DNA of 64,000 nucleotides from Prunus persica. Its lineage: Eukaryota > Streptophyta > Magnoliopsida > Rosales > Rosaceae. The translations under genes were made by a program, and so were the position numbers. This document shows positions 12,600 to 22,737 of the stretch, piece by piece; position 1 is the stretch's first letter, and each line of letters starts with the position of its first letter. The stretch lies in the NCBI RefSeq assembly GCF_000346465.2, contig NC_034009.1, positions 7,325,776-7,389,775 on the forward strand, read 5' to 3'. Under the pieces are notes generated by a model. It was not told the origin of the DNA. It saw only the letters and a list, made by a program, of their open reading frames with translations, and searched no databases.

Positions 12600-13150
12600 C
12601 TTCTAGGTCAAGCTTAATAAACGATCAAGCTCAATAAGAGGGATTCATTTTGATGAGGGTGGAAAAGAATCGCATTGTTTGGAATTTCGAAAAGTGGTTC
12701 AAGATCCGAACTATCTAATTTGAGATCCCAGTTATTATTTTACTTGTAAAATAGAATTAATCAATAGACTTGGGACATTTTCTAATAAATTGTTCATTCT
12801 ATATATATAAAAAATTGTTTATGTATGTAAGTAAGACCTTCAATTGCAGAGTCCTTAAACAAGTTTATTTGAGAAACAATTTTATAGGACCCACCCTATA
12901 TTTCAATTATTCGAACTGTCTATTTTTTTCAATTCCAACATTCATTTTTGTCGTTGATTTTTTCTTTCTTGGGAAGTTGGTTCCTCGTTTTATTTTATAC
13001 GAATGAATTCCATTCTCATTAAGGTGATCAAATTAAACTTGATGATTATTGTGATGATTTTTATGTCGATCGTGATGTTTCTGGCTTTTTGATAATATAA
13101 AACAGATCGTGATCTTGTGTGTGTTTTGAAACTAGGAAAAGGGTGTTTTT
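12600..13150. repeat. Array block B, copy 1
   Basis: This non-coding block recurs at 26337-26935 and 41447-42003. It includes GAGGGTGGAAAAGAATCGCA and the later CAGATCG(C/T)GATCTTG. It lies upstream of the truncated GLR gene, as the 41447 copy lies upstream of the second full-length GLR. That identifies it as part of the ancestral tandem unit and not as an independent transposon. Confidence 0.85.
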
Positions 13151-13193
13151 GTCATCCTTAGAAGGATGCAAATTGACTTGCCCCGAGTTATCC

Positions 13194-13428
13194 TTTTTTT
13201 TTGGTAACTGAATAATTCCATTAGGCACCCTCCAGGGAAAAGGGACCCAAAACAGACAAAGAGCAGCAAGAAAAAACAAGGAAGGAGCCAAAAACAAAAG
13301 CTCCAAAGAACCAACCAAAGAGCAACTAGTTAAAAGGCCAAAAACAAAAGCTCCAAAGAGCCAACCAAAGAGCCAGAAAAACAGAATTAGATCATAGCCA
13401 CATCAAGAATATTAAAATTGTCTCGTGT
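13194..13428 (-). mobile_element. Short poly(A)-ended retroposon fragment
   Basis: On the minus strand this segment ends in a sequence like ATTCAGTTACC followed by a run of A, the typical 3' end of plant L1-like retroposons. It interrupts the block that is continuous upstream of the other GLR copies. Inside is a direct repeat of about 37 bp (13287-13324 and 13338-13374). Flanking sequence related to GAGTTATC occurs on both sides but I cannot set an exact target duplication. Confidence 0.5.
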
Positions 13429-13666
13429 TATCAGGTGATGCAAATTGACTTGACTCGAGTTATCAAGTGATGCAAATTGAATCAACATTTATGAGTGTTG
13501 ACCAAATATATATGCTGGCCCATTTGCTCAAACTCCTATTAAGGATGAGCTTGGAACACAAATCGTACGTAAGATTTAAAGCTAAAAAGAATAGGCAAAA
13601 CGAAAGAGAAAAACAGTAATTTAAATATACATGAGAGTGCATGAGACAAACCCAGGTAGCTTAACA
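13429..13666 (+). promoter_or_regulatory. GLR promoter/5' UTR block, copy 1
   Basis: This block precedes all four GLR copies (other copies at 20813-20991, 36175-36386 and 42610-42838). Shared landmarks are ATTTATGAGTGTTGACC, AACACAAATCGTAC and GGCAAAACGAAAGAGAAAA, close to the start codon. Its conservation relative to the coding start suggests it holds the basal promoter and 5' UTR; this is inferred from position and no TATA box was assigned. Confidence 0.55.
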
Positions 13667-14178
13667 ATGATGACAAACCAGAAGCACCTTCTATCTTTCT
13701 TCTTCATTCTTTCGTTGGCCGGGCTTGGGAGTATCCAGCTTTCAATGGCGAAGGAGGTGATACGAATACCAGTCGTGGTAGTTCTTGACTTGAATTCCTC
13801 TGTTGGAGCGATTGCAGAGAGCTGTATGACCATGGCACTCTCAGATTTTTATGCTAAGCATGCTCATTATCGAACAAGGCTTGATCTTCGCACCCGGGAT
13901 TCAGCGGATGATATTGTTACTGCAGCATCTGAAGGTGGATTAGACGCTACCTTCTTTCCAGCTATATATTTTTGGCCACACACACATACACTCAGCCTTT
14001 TGATCTTAGCTAATTAATTTGTCTGTTGAATTCATGCAGCCTGGTATATGATGAAGAAAGAAAAAGTGCAGGCCATCATAGGACCTCAAAGGTCAGCAGA
14101 AGCAAAGTTTGTGATGGAGCTTGGCAGAAAGGCTAAGGTTCCCATCATTTCATTCTCTGCCACCAGTCCCTCTCTTTC
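13667..14178 (+). pseudogene. GLR: GLR copy A: 5' fragment of a glutamate receptor-like gene
   Basis: Exon 1 (13667-13934) encodes a start MMTNQKHLLSFFFILSL, a hydrophobic signal peptide, then the first strand of the ligand-binding-protein-like amino-terminal domain (VVLDLNSSVGAIAESCM). The intron is GT-AG (13935-14039) and exon 2 starts at 14040. GLR identity stops at about 14178, after SFSATSPSLS, and copia integrase sequence follows. Exons for the rest of the receptor, including the ion channel, are absent here. Upstream sequence and splice sites are intact, so transcription is possible, but a channel cannot be made. It is about as close to the two full-length copies as they are to each other. 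Confidence 0.92.
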
Positions 14179-14185
14179 CCTTCTC

Positions 14186-15701
14186 AAAACTAAAGGGGAA
14201 GTCAGCTCCAGGTTTCAACAGTTTTATCAAATGGTGGAGACTCAGTTTCATGCTAGAATTCAGGTTCTTCGTTCTGACAATGGCGGAGAATTTCTCAACC
14301 ATGATCTTAACCAATTCTTTTAAGATTATGGCATCATACATCAACGCTCATGCCCTTACACTCCCCAATATAATAGGGTGGCCGAAAGAAAGAATAGACA
14401 CTTATTAGAAGTCGTTTGTGCCTTTCTCTTTGGTGCCAATATGCCACGATCTTTTTAGGGGCGAAGCCGTCGTCTATGCAGCATGCCTTATCAATCAGAT
14501 TCTCTATAGTATCCTAAATTTCCAAACACCACTTCAAATACTTCACCACCATATCCAAACACCTCCCACCCCAAACCTGGAACCCTAGATTTTTGGATGT
14601 GTTGTATTTGTCCACTTACATGATCATCAACGAAGCAAATTGGATCCCCGAGCTGAAAAGTGTGTTTTCATTGGCTATGCACCTTATCAGAAAGGATACC
14701 GGTGTTATCATCCTCTTAGTCAGAAGGTTGACCTCCATATATATTGTGTTTCAAGAACATGACTTATATTTTTCAACAGCCCAGGAGGAGAATTGAGAAC
14801 CCACCACTGCTCCAATTCTCGATTTTTTTCCCCAGGACGTCACTCTGCATCAAAATGACTCGTCGCTAGTGGAAAGCAACCAGTCGCCCCCTTAGTTCTT
14901 CAACTACAGAGAACCTGCTTCAAAATGACCGGTCGCCATAAGAAAACGATCCGTTGTCTCCATGCTGTCCAAATCAAGAGGAGGAAATATAACCGTTTTA
15001 TGAGATTTTACCCGCTTAAGCTCTAGTACCGTACCAATCACTGGCTGAAAAAGTCATTCAGGTAACATATTTTCCTGAAATTGATAACACTAATGAAATA
15101 TCCTATGATGATTTGATTTTAGAAGGTACATAGTCTACATATCAGCTTCCAGAAAGGAAAAACCGTGGCAAACCTCGAGTACAATATGAAGCAGATCTTA
15201 AAGCCAAAGGAAAATACCCCATCAATAATTATATATCTCTCAGCAGATTATTAGAGTCACGTGTACACTATGTGAAGCAGTTGGCTGACATATCTGTCCC
15301 CAACAGTGTAACTAAAGCACTAGAAGACCCAAAATGGAAAGAAGTTATGAATGAAGAAAAGCAAGCTCTCCAAAAGAATATCACATGGGAACTCGCGCCC
15401 TTATCTCATGGAAAGAAGACAATAGGATGCATGTAGATTTATACTGTGAAACTTAAAGCAGATGGATCCGTTGAAATATATAAAGCTAGATTGGGGCGAA
15501 GGGGTACACACAGAGATATGGGATAGACTATGAAGAGACTTTTGCCCCAGTAGCCAAGATTAACACTATTAGAGTCCTATTGTCTCTAGCAGCAAATCTC
15601 GATTGGCCACTACATCAATTTGATGTCAAAAATACATTCGTACACGAATACTTGGAAGAAAAAGTATATATGGACTTACCCCAAAGATGTAATTTAGCTC
15701 C
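14186..15701 (+). pseudogene. copia integrase core to early reverse transcriptase, broken
   Basis: Integrase core motif RSDNGGEF (14270s) is followed by a stop, then GIIHQRSCPYTPQ and VAERKNRHL in a shifted frame. After a divergent linker comes the RT entry region: ALEDPKWKEVMNEEKQAL, then GKKTIGC, a stop, [16 protein letters not shown], and finally a YMDLP-like segment where the nested element begins. At least four stops or shifts are visible. Confidence 0.8.
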
Positions 15702-15985
15702 TGTAACACCCCGACTCCAAATTAAACATCTTATTTAAGTTATTTAAATTATTTAAGGGAAATTACAAATTTACCCTTGAGATAAGGGCATTTTGGTTAT
15801 TTTCTTAGTCGGAGAGAGTTTGGGGCAGTGACTAGTATTTTTGGATAGGTCGTACTGAGATGAGTTCGTAGACACGTAGTGGGCTCGAATCGGAGTTGTA
15901 ACGAGAGAGATATGGTCAAAAGAAACCCAGTGGCACAACCGTAATTATTTCGAAATAGGATTTTTATAAAAAAAAAATCAGATCT

Positions 15986-16018
<33 letters not shown>

Positions 16019-18288
16019 TACGGCAGTCGGCCACATTTTGGCCAGCCGTGCTCTTCTCCGGCCACCGATGACGACATGGCTGGTACCAAAATGATCGGGC
16101 CGTCGTCCTCTTCCAACCCCAGCTGGCTCCCTCCTCCAGCCACAGCGATTTCGCCGGAAAATGGAGAAGAAGCGGCGGGTGTCGTCGAAACTTCTCCGCC
16201 GTTGATCTCCCTCCTCCGGCCAACGATTCCGACGAGCGAGGTATGGTTTCTCACCTACTTTTCATGCTCTAGCTGCCTGTTGGGTAGGATTGGATTGATT
16301 CTTAGCGTAGGTAATTCGATTTACGAAATTAAATTCGGCCGATTTTGGGATCTCGATTCCGGCCACTTTCGATCAGTTTTTGGGGTAGGTCCAAGAACAA
16401 AAGTGGCTCCAAATAGGGTGTTATACCTAAGGTAGGATTTTGGAGCCGTGGTTTTGAGATTTTCCTGCGATGCGTTATTGCTTTGGGCACCCAGCGCTGG
16501 CGGCGCGTGGGCGAGGGTAGTGAAGTTGCACTGTGTCTCGATGAGATCCTTAGGTTGTCACGAGTGCGTAGGATTTTGCGGATTTCAATTCGGACGTCGT
16601 TTGACTATCGAACGGATATCGCCTATTGCGCGTTATCCGGGTTCGATAGGTTAGGACCGTTGGATGGTCTCAAATTTAATATATGTTAATCTAGGTATTT
16701 CTAGGATCATGTAGGAATTCACGGATCTTGAATCGGAGCCCCGGATGTTCCGATTTAATTATTTAAAGTTTATGTTTTACATAAACGTTCAGATCATACG
16801 ATTGTGAGCGATCTGACCATCCGATCTGAACCAAACTTGTAGGATGAGTGTCCTATACCTTGTAGAACCCATAGGAACTTTCGGATCGGAATTTGGAGGT
16901 CGTGGTCCCTGCGGGCCCGTTTGACCGGGGTTAGGGTAGTTTGACCCTTAGTTGACCGTGAGTCTCCAGAAGTAATCTCACCTTCCCAGGGGGATTATCG
17001 GGTGCTAGACTATTGTTGAGGTTTACACAATATTAGAAGTAAATTATATATTTATATACGTTTGTAAAGGTATAAAAGGAGTCTAGAATGTCAGTTTGAA
17101 GTGCTATACGCACTACCTTAGATACCTCCCTAGATTTTGGTTACACTACAAGTACCACCATGTAAATGTTAGGTCCCACGTGGCGTAGGTTATCCGACGT
17201 GCGGACAGGCCCCATACGTGGCGTTGGTTGTACCGGCGTATGGGGAGATATTGTGATATTATGTTGAGGTCACACGTAGCGTAGGTTATCCGGCGTGTCG
17301 ACAGACCTCATACATGGAATTGGTTGTACCGGCGTATGGGGAGATACTATGATATGATGTTCAGGTCTTGCGTAGCGTAGGTTATCCGGCATTGAGACAG
17401 GCCCCATACGTGGCGTTGGTTGTATCAGCGTATGGGGAGATATTGTGATAGTATGGTATGGTCGCACGTGGCGTAGGTTATCCGGCGTTGAGACAGGCGC
17501 CATACGTGGCGTTGGTTGTACCGGCGTATGAGGAGATATTGTGATAGTATGGTATGGTCGCACGTGGCGTAGGTTATCCGGCGTGTTGACATGCCCCATA
17601 CGTGGCGTTGGTTGTACCGGAGTATGGGGAGATTATGTGATAATATGTTGAGGTCGCACGTGGCGTAGGTTATCCGGCGTATTGACAGACCCTATATGTG
17701 GCGTTGGTAGTACCGGCGTATGGGGAGATAATGTGAAATACAGAGAAATGAATAAAGGTATTACCTATGTGTGAAATTGGGTTTTATGGAAGAACTACGT
17801 GTGGCTTGATCCCTCAGTGAGGGTACATAGGCAGCCTAAGGTTTAGGTGCAGCCGCGGACATAGATGTGATTGTGTTAGGAGGTTAAAACCTCGTATGTT
17901 GGATTTGGAAAAGTTAGATGATGTATGTTGTAGTTAATATTCTTAATTTATATTCGAATTTATCGTTTGCCTTGTTTAAGGCATGAATTGATTTGCTAGC
18001 ATGCTTGGTAGTTGAGAATTATAGGAAGGTCGAAGGCCGTTTATGTGAATTGCATGAAATTATATTGTGCATGCTGCCAGTTGTGGTTATTAAATGTGTT
18101 TTTATGCAGATTGTAATTTTGGGAAATGTTCAATTTACAGGGGAGACTCTGCCGAAATTTCGGCAGAAAGTCTCGTACCCTTATTCCATTTTGGGAAAAA
18201 GGGTATAACTTTAGAAGATGTCCTGTGATGTCGGGAATTTTCACAGGATTCGCCTTGAATTTTGGGAAATTCGGGGCGGGTCCTTTCA
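15702..18288. mobile_element. Solo-LTR-like insert (TGTAACACCCCG ... CA), 2.6 kb
   Basis: This segment begins TGTAACACCCCG and ends CGGGGCGGGTCCTTTCA. It separates two parts of one copia RT frame, so it is an insertion. TGTAACACCC starts are common for long LTRs of plant chromovirus-type gypsy elements, and no internal coding region is present, so a solo LTR is the best reading. The flanking five bases are GCTCC and GCTTT, at best a decayed target duplication. A short (GA)n/(CG)n stretch lies at 15979-16018 and a 96-bp tandem array lies inside. Open frames at 16018-16435 are GC-richer but resemble no protein I know. Confidence 0.6.
17172..17747. repeat. Tandem repeat, 96 bp x 6
   Basis: Six units begin with GGTC(G/C)CACGT-like sequence at 17172, 17268, 17364, 17460, 17556 and 17652, an exact 96-base spacing each time. 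Each contains GCGTAGGTTATCC and, later, GGTTGTACCGGCGTATG. Because 96 is divisible by three, a minus-strand frame stays open across several units (17270-17599). That frame is a by-product and not a gene. Confidence 0.95.
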
Positions 18289-19427
18289 GCTTTTGACAAG
18301 AAAAATCACGTTTGCAAGCTCAGAAAGTCATTATATGGTTTAAAGCAATCTCTCAGGGCATGGTTTGGCAGATTTACTAAATCTATGAAGAATTTTGGAT
18401 ATGAACAGAGTAATTCAGATCACACCCTGTTCTTGAAGCGTGATGAAGGAAAACTTACTGCATTGATTGTTTATGTAGATGACATAATCGTTACTGGAAA
18501 TGACGCAGAAGAGCAACTGAAGTTGCAAAAGTATTTGTCTCGGGAATTTGAGATGAAAGATTTAGGTGATTTGAAGTACTTTCTCGGAATCGAAGTAGCA
18601 ATGTCAAAAACTGGTATATTTATGTCTCAAAGGAAGTATGTAATGGATCTACTCACTGAAACAGGAATGCTTGGATGTAAGCCTGCTGACACACCCATTG
18701 AGATGAATCACAAGTTGTGTGAAGACATGGACCAAGAACCAATCAATAAGGAACAATACCAATGCCTTGTTAGAAGGTTGATATACCTGGCACACACAAG
18801 ACCAGACATTGCATCTGTTGTGAGTGTGGTTAATCAGTTTATGCATTCACCTAGTGTTTCTCATTGGAATGCAGTTGATCAAATCTTAAGATACTTAAAG
18901 TCAGCCCTTGGGAAAGGATTAATGTTCTAAAAAAATGGAGATCTTGAAGTTGTTGGATATACAAATGCTGATTGAGCTAGTTCCATTATAGATAGACGCT
19001 CTACTTCTGGTTATTTTATATTCGTGGGAGGTAACCTAGTCACTGGGCTAGTAAAAAGCAAAGTATGGTTTCTCGGTCTAGTGTAGAAGCAGAGTATTGA
19101 GGAATGGCTCACGGTGTTTGTGAATTATTGTGGATTAGAAGACTCTTGATAGAATTGGGCTTCAAGCCAGAAAAGCCAATGGAGTTGCATTGTGACAACA
19201 AGTTAGCTATCGATATTGCTCATAATCCAGTTCAACATGATCGAACGAAACTTGTTAAGGTAGATAGACATTTTATCAAAGAAAAAGTTGAGAAGAAGAT
19301 CATCCGCCTACCATTCGTAAAATCAAAAGATCAACTAGTAGATATCTTAACAAAAACTATTTGTGGCAGAGTATTTCATGGCTCACTTACCAAGTTGGAC
19401 ATTGGTGACATATATGCACCAACTTGA
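18289..19427 (+). pseudogene. copia reverse transcriptase and RNase H, C-terminal part
   Basis: Motifs run in the expected order: KLRKSLYGLKQS, the catalytic box LIVYVDDIIVTGND, DLGDLKYFLGIEVA, then RPDIASVVSVVNQFM and ILRYLKSALGKGL. A stop follows at 18928-18930, then RSTSGYFIF and SRSSVEAEY in broken frames. RNase H follows with LHCDNKLAIDIAHNPV and DRHFIKEKV, and the end is DILTKTI...GDIYAPT. The YVDD core is intact but stops in RNase H kill the frame. Confidence 0.88.
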
Positions 19428-19434
19428 GGAGGAG

Positions 19435-19667
19435 TGTTGACTTGAGTCTCCTAATTAATCAAGGAGATTTATTTCCTTGATTAATGAAGGGATTTACTTT
19501 CCTATTCTATATAGTTGAGAAATCATTGTATAATTAGGAGATACTATCCTAATTAATTATTGTATCTATTTCCTTGTAAAGCACTCATGTAAACTCCTAT
19601 ATATACCTCCTTATGGAGAAGAATAAAACTTAACCCAAAGTATTCAAACCATATTCATATTTTAGCA
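19435..19667 (+). mobile_element. 3' LTR of the truncated copia element
   Basis: It follows a GAGGAGGAG purine tract just after the RNase H end. It starts TGTTGACTTGAGTC and ends ATATTTTAGCA, and is 233 bp long. This resembles the 234-bp LTR at 61227-61460, which ends in the same ATATTTTAGCA. The two are probably related families. Confidence 0.75.
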
Positions 19668-19990
19668 GAGACGACTTAAGATTGTCCATTCTACAATAGT
19701 GGTGATTAGACATGGTAACCATTTTCCTGAATGAGTCCAAAAAAGAATCACCAAATTCCTTGGCAAGGCCAGAATTTCTTAGTGAAGAAGATATCTTCAT
19801 CTGTGTCGTCTTCCAATCAAACACAGATATATTTGGTCGCCCTCATCGAATACATGTATCTTTGCATATTTAGTCATCTTGTGTGCCGTGTGGAATGTAC
19901 GTACTAAAGATGTTGAAAATTCACACACACAAGAAAACGTAGAAATATTACACCAAGGCATATGCATATTTGCTGGAAAAAAAAAAAAAA
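19668..19990. repeat. Array blocks C and D, copy 1
   Basis: Block C (about 19686-19835) contains CTACAATAGTGGTGATTAGA and TTTCCTGAATGAGTC and recurs at 25085, 26935 and 32043. Block D (about 19876-19985) contains GCCGTGTGGAATGTACGTAC and ATTACACCAAGGCATATGC and recurs at 25545 and 40215. Block D follows GLR 3' sequence at 40215, so it marks spacer that once lay behind a GLR gene. Confidence 0.8.
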
Positions 19991-20009
19991 GCATATTAAC
20001 TCAAGGTTG

Positions 20010-20240
20010 ATTGGAACAAGCTCTGATACCACTATTAGTTTAAGGAAAAAGAGGTTTGAGGAATGATTGATGGTGTTTAGGACAATAATTTAACTTGGAA
20101 TGGAAAACTTTTGAAAGAGTGACAGAGTAGTTTTATATTCTATTGATTGAAGTCAATACACGGCTTTAATACTGAGTTGACTGATTGCTTGAGTTGGACA
20201 ACTGTAGTTTCCACCTTACATTTTTGAATAGGCATCAAGC
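20010..20240 (-). mobile_element. Possible minus-strand copia LTR and primer-binding-site remnant
   Basis: GCTCTGATACCAC at about 20020-20032 is the reverse complement of GTGGTATCAGAGC, the primer-binding site used by many plant copia elements. Sequence to its right would then be a minus-strand LTR. No other landmark was confirmed. Confidence 0.4.
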
Positions 20241-20274
20241 CTATAAATAGGAGAGACTTAAATCGACATATGCT

Positions 20275-20700
20275 TAGAGCACTTTCAGCAGTTTGCCCTT
20301 TGCCATGGCTTTGGGGGGATAGGGCAGCTACTATTCACGTGAATAGTGGTTGGCTTTGCAAAAAGCAATGTGTGTTTCCAGCAGTTGCCATGGCAAAGGG
20401 AAAATACTAAATTTTTTTTTGTCTTTTTCACAAATTGTTTTACCTAAACAATTAATTTGGATAATATTTTCGGATAAGATTTTTGGGTTCCTACGTGTCA
20501 ATACTATTCATATCTCATAATCAGATAAAATTTTCGGATAAGATTTTCGGTTTCAAATTTCAAATAAATTTCAAAATTCAAAATTCAAAATTCAGATACA
20601 TTTCAAAATTTAAATTTAAGATAAATTTCAAATTTCAGATGAATTTCAAAATTCAAATTCAAGAGTTTTAGCACTTTGAATATTTTATATTAAAGCACAA
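20275..20700. repeat. Possible MITE plus AT-rich imperfect repeat
   Basis: A segment from 20277 (AGAGCACTTTCAGCAG) has internal repeats of TTGCCATGGC and a GTGAATAGT-type palindrome around 20335-20350, a style seen in miniature TIR elements. It is followed at 20560-20665 by imperfect repeats of AAATTTCAAAATTCA. Boundaries are unclear and no coding content is seen. Confidence 0.35.
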
Positions 20701-20812
20701 CTTTGATCTCAGATTTTTTTGTACTCAACGACTTTGTTAAGTCGGTTTGCACATTCATTTATGAGTGATGCAAGTGATGCAAATTGCCTTTGATCTCAGA
20801 AAGAGACCGGTA

Positions 20813-20991
20813 TTGACTTTGTCTCGAGTTATCAAGTGACGCAAATTGAATCAACATTTATGAGTGTTGACCAAATGCTTGCCCATTTTCTCAAACTCCT
20901 ATTAAGGATGAGCTTGGAACACAAATCGTACATAAGATTTAAAGCTAAAAAGAGTAGGCAAAACGAAAGAGAAAAACAGTAATTTTAATAG
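20813..20991 (+). promoter_or_regulatory. GLR promoter/5' UTR block, copy 2
   Basis: It matches the block before the full-length GLR genes, but lacks the last 40 or so bases before their start codon. Sequence passes straight from the AAAACAGTAATTT landmark to ATAGATGACAAG. Confidence 0.6.
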
Positions 20992-21207
20992 ATGACAAGC
21001 CAGAAGCACCTTCTATTTTTCTTCTTCATTCTTTCGTTGGTACATGACGTGGATACTCCTGATGATCAGGCTATAGGCGCTCTACCTGATGCAAATGACA
21101 TGCATAACCATATAGTAGTGACCAACGAAACAGTGGAGAACAATATTGATCCAAATGAAAGTGATGAAAATCTTTCATCTGGGCCAATTGATTCTATTGT
21201 AACCTAA
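20992..21207 (+). CDS. GLR copy B: miniature GLR, signal peptide fused to C-terminal tail
   Basis: The 71-codon frame begins MTSQKHLLFFFFILSL, matching the signal peptide of the full-length GLRs, then joins directly to VHDVDTPDDQAIGALPDAND, matching their acidic cytoplasmic tail (VHAMDTPDDSAIGGLHDAND). The amino-terminal domain, ligand-binding domain and all channel segments are missing, so it cannot be a receptor. The junction keeps the frame and the ORF ends a little beyond the stop used in the intact genes. If translated it would be a small secreted acidic peptide. The tail is more diverged from the intact copies than they are from each other, so the parent was an older paralogue or the copy has been free to drift. 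It may simply be a pseudogene with an open frame; no expression evidence is available from sequence. Confidence 0.6.
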   Translation: MTSQKHLLFFFFILSLVHDVDTPDDQAIGALPDANDMHNHIVVTNETVENNIDPNESDENLSSGPIDSIVT

Positions 21208-21550
21208 CTATGGCTCTACAACTCCAAACTTTTAAATATCCCAAGTTGGGTTTCCTTTTGAACCATAACTCATAAGGAGTTACTTTCAATTTCTTTGTAG
21301 GAACTCTATTTAATAGATGACAAGTTGTGAACATTGCCTCTCCTTAATAACCTTTGCTGAGGTTTGAGTTTAGTAACATGGGATTCACCATTTCCACAAT
21401 AGTCATATTTTTCTTTTCTGCTACGCCATTTTCTTATGGTGTATAGGCAATAGAGGTTTCATGTACAATACACGCAGATTCACAAAAAAGATGGAAATAT
21501 GTATTCTCCACCTCTATCGGATCTAAGATACATGATCTTGGCTTCACACA
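21205..21550 (-). pseudogene. copia integrase fragment (minus strand)
   Basis: On the minus strand, in several frames, I read LRSDRGGEY, then HETSIAYTP, NGVAEKKNMTIVEMVN, LLNRVPTKKLKVTPYELW and NLGYLKVW, in the order of a copia integrase core. Frameshifts separate them and both ends are cut. No LTR belongs to it here. Confidence 0.8.
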
Positions 21551-21945
21551 GATTTTCTATGGAACCTAGGGTTTCATACGGTTTTAGGATTTCTTGGTTT
21601 TCTGTTTAAGTCAACTCATGGCATTATATTAATTAGTTTTTATCATACTATTAATTAGATTTAGAGATTTTCGCTATTTTTTGGTAGATTCCAGTCAATC
21701 GCTGATAGATTTCAGTTTATCTTTTCAGGTTTAGACGTTTGTCGATTCGTAAACCCATGCTTCTGTGCTGCATGTATCAGAGCGGGCCATCATTCAGAGC
21801 AAGGATCTGCCTTCTCAATGATGAGCGGCAATGGGAGGTACACAAACCTCATCGACGATGGTCGTGGGGAAATATCAAATATTGAAGGGAAACACGCTAG
21901 TGGTTTTGCCTGAAGCCAATCTCATCAATCCTATGTTGCAGATGT

Positions 21946-22690
21946 TCCATGCTTTATGGGAAGTGACTGCATTGAAGGGTTTCTCGAATGGGTTGCAGAT
22001 GTAGAGGAAATATTTGATACAATAGCGATCCCAAAAGAGAAGATGGTGAAAATTGTTGTGTCCTATTTAACAAGCGATGTCACTTCTTGGTGGAATCAGA
22101 TGCAAAAATCAAGGGAGCAACAAGGTAAAAATCTTATCAATTCTTGGCTTTAGATGAAGAGAGTTCTTGTGAAAAATTCTTTCCTTTTGAATATGAAATA
22201 TATTTGTTAAGGGATGGTTACAAAATTTATCAACCCATAATTATGGGGAGCCAAGAAAAGATAGAGGGAGATGTCAAAAAAGAAGAAATTGTGAAGGATG
22301 CTAATTTAAGTGATGATCCAGTAACCCATAAGATGGAGGAAGAGATTCAAGAAAAACAAGATATTTAGCCTATTGAAACTCCTATTGTTGGGGAAGTAGA
22401 TATCCTAAAAGACAAAGAGCAACAATTGGTTTCCTCTAAAATTCAAGATATGGAATTTCTGAATTTGGAGAGGAAAATAATTCATACAAGGAGTGCGATT
22501 ACCAATTGGCATATTCTAATCTTGTTTATGGAATTAATTATATGATTATTCCATCCAAGTATGAGCAAGTTTAGATGACACAAATTGAAGAGCTTATCTA
22601 CACATCACGTTCTATGTTTACTCAGTTTTGTTTTAAGGAGAACTCGAGGTTGAGTTCTTTACAAGTGGAGGTGTTTGATGTAGGACGAGA
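21946..22690 (+). pseudogene. Gypsy gag remnant, copy 1
   Basis: The frame contains a retrotransposon-gag-like segment (FLEWVADVEEIFDTIAIPKE then VSYLTSDVTSWWNQM). A shift leads to KFFPFEYEIYLLRDGYKIYQ, a lysine- and glutamate-rich stretch (IEGDVKKEEIVKDA) and stops. It differs from the 28569 copy at scattered bases and by stops at different places, so the parent frame was longer than either. Confidence 0.65.
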
Positions 22691-22737
22691 TATGGGTCAT
22701 CTATGGTGGGAAATATTAATTAAAATAAAGTGGCTTG

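Larger units (their letters stand above)
14179..19667 (+). mobile_element. 5'-truncated Ty1-copia element, split by a nested LTR
   Basis: The copia sequence starts abruptly inside the integrase core where GLR exon 2 is broken, with no 5' LTR, PBS, gag or protease. It runs through integrase and the start of reverse transcriptase to about 15701. A 2.6-kb nested element interrupts it, and it resumes at 18289 with the rest of RT and RNase H. It ends in a purine tract and a 3' LTR (19435-19667). Many stops and frameshifts break the reading frame. Missing the 5' end at a sharp junction is more like recombination or deletion than a fresh insertion. Confidence 0.85.

Noticed and set aside
16018..16435. 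Open frames of 78-119 codons on both strands in GC-richer DNA
   Set aside because: They lie inside the solo-LTR-like insert, overlap on opposite strands and show no domain.
17270..17599. 109-codon minus-strand repeat protein (MGPVSxPDNLRxxRP repeats)
   Set aside because: It is the translation of the 96-bp tandem repeat, whose period is a multiple of three; no start context or neighbour supports a gene.
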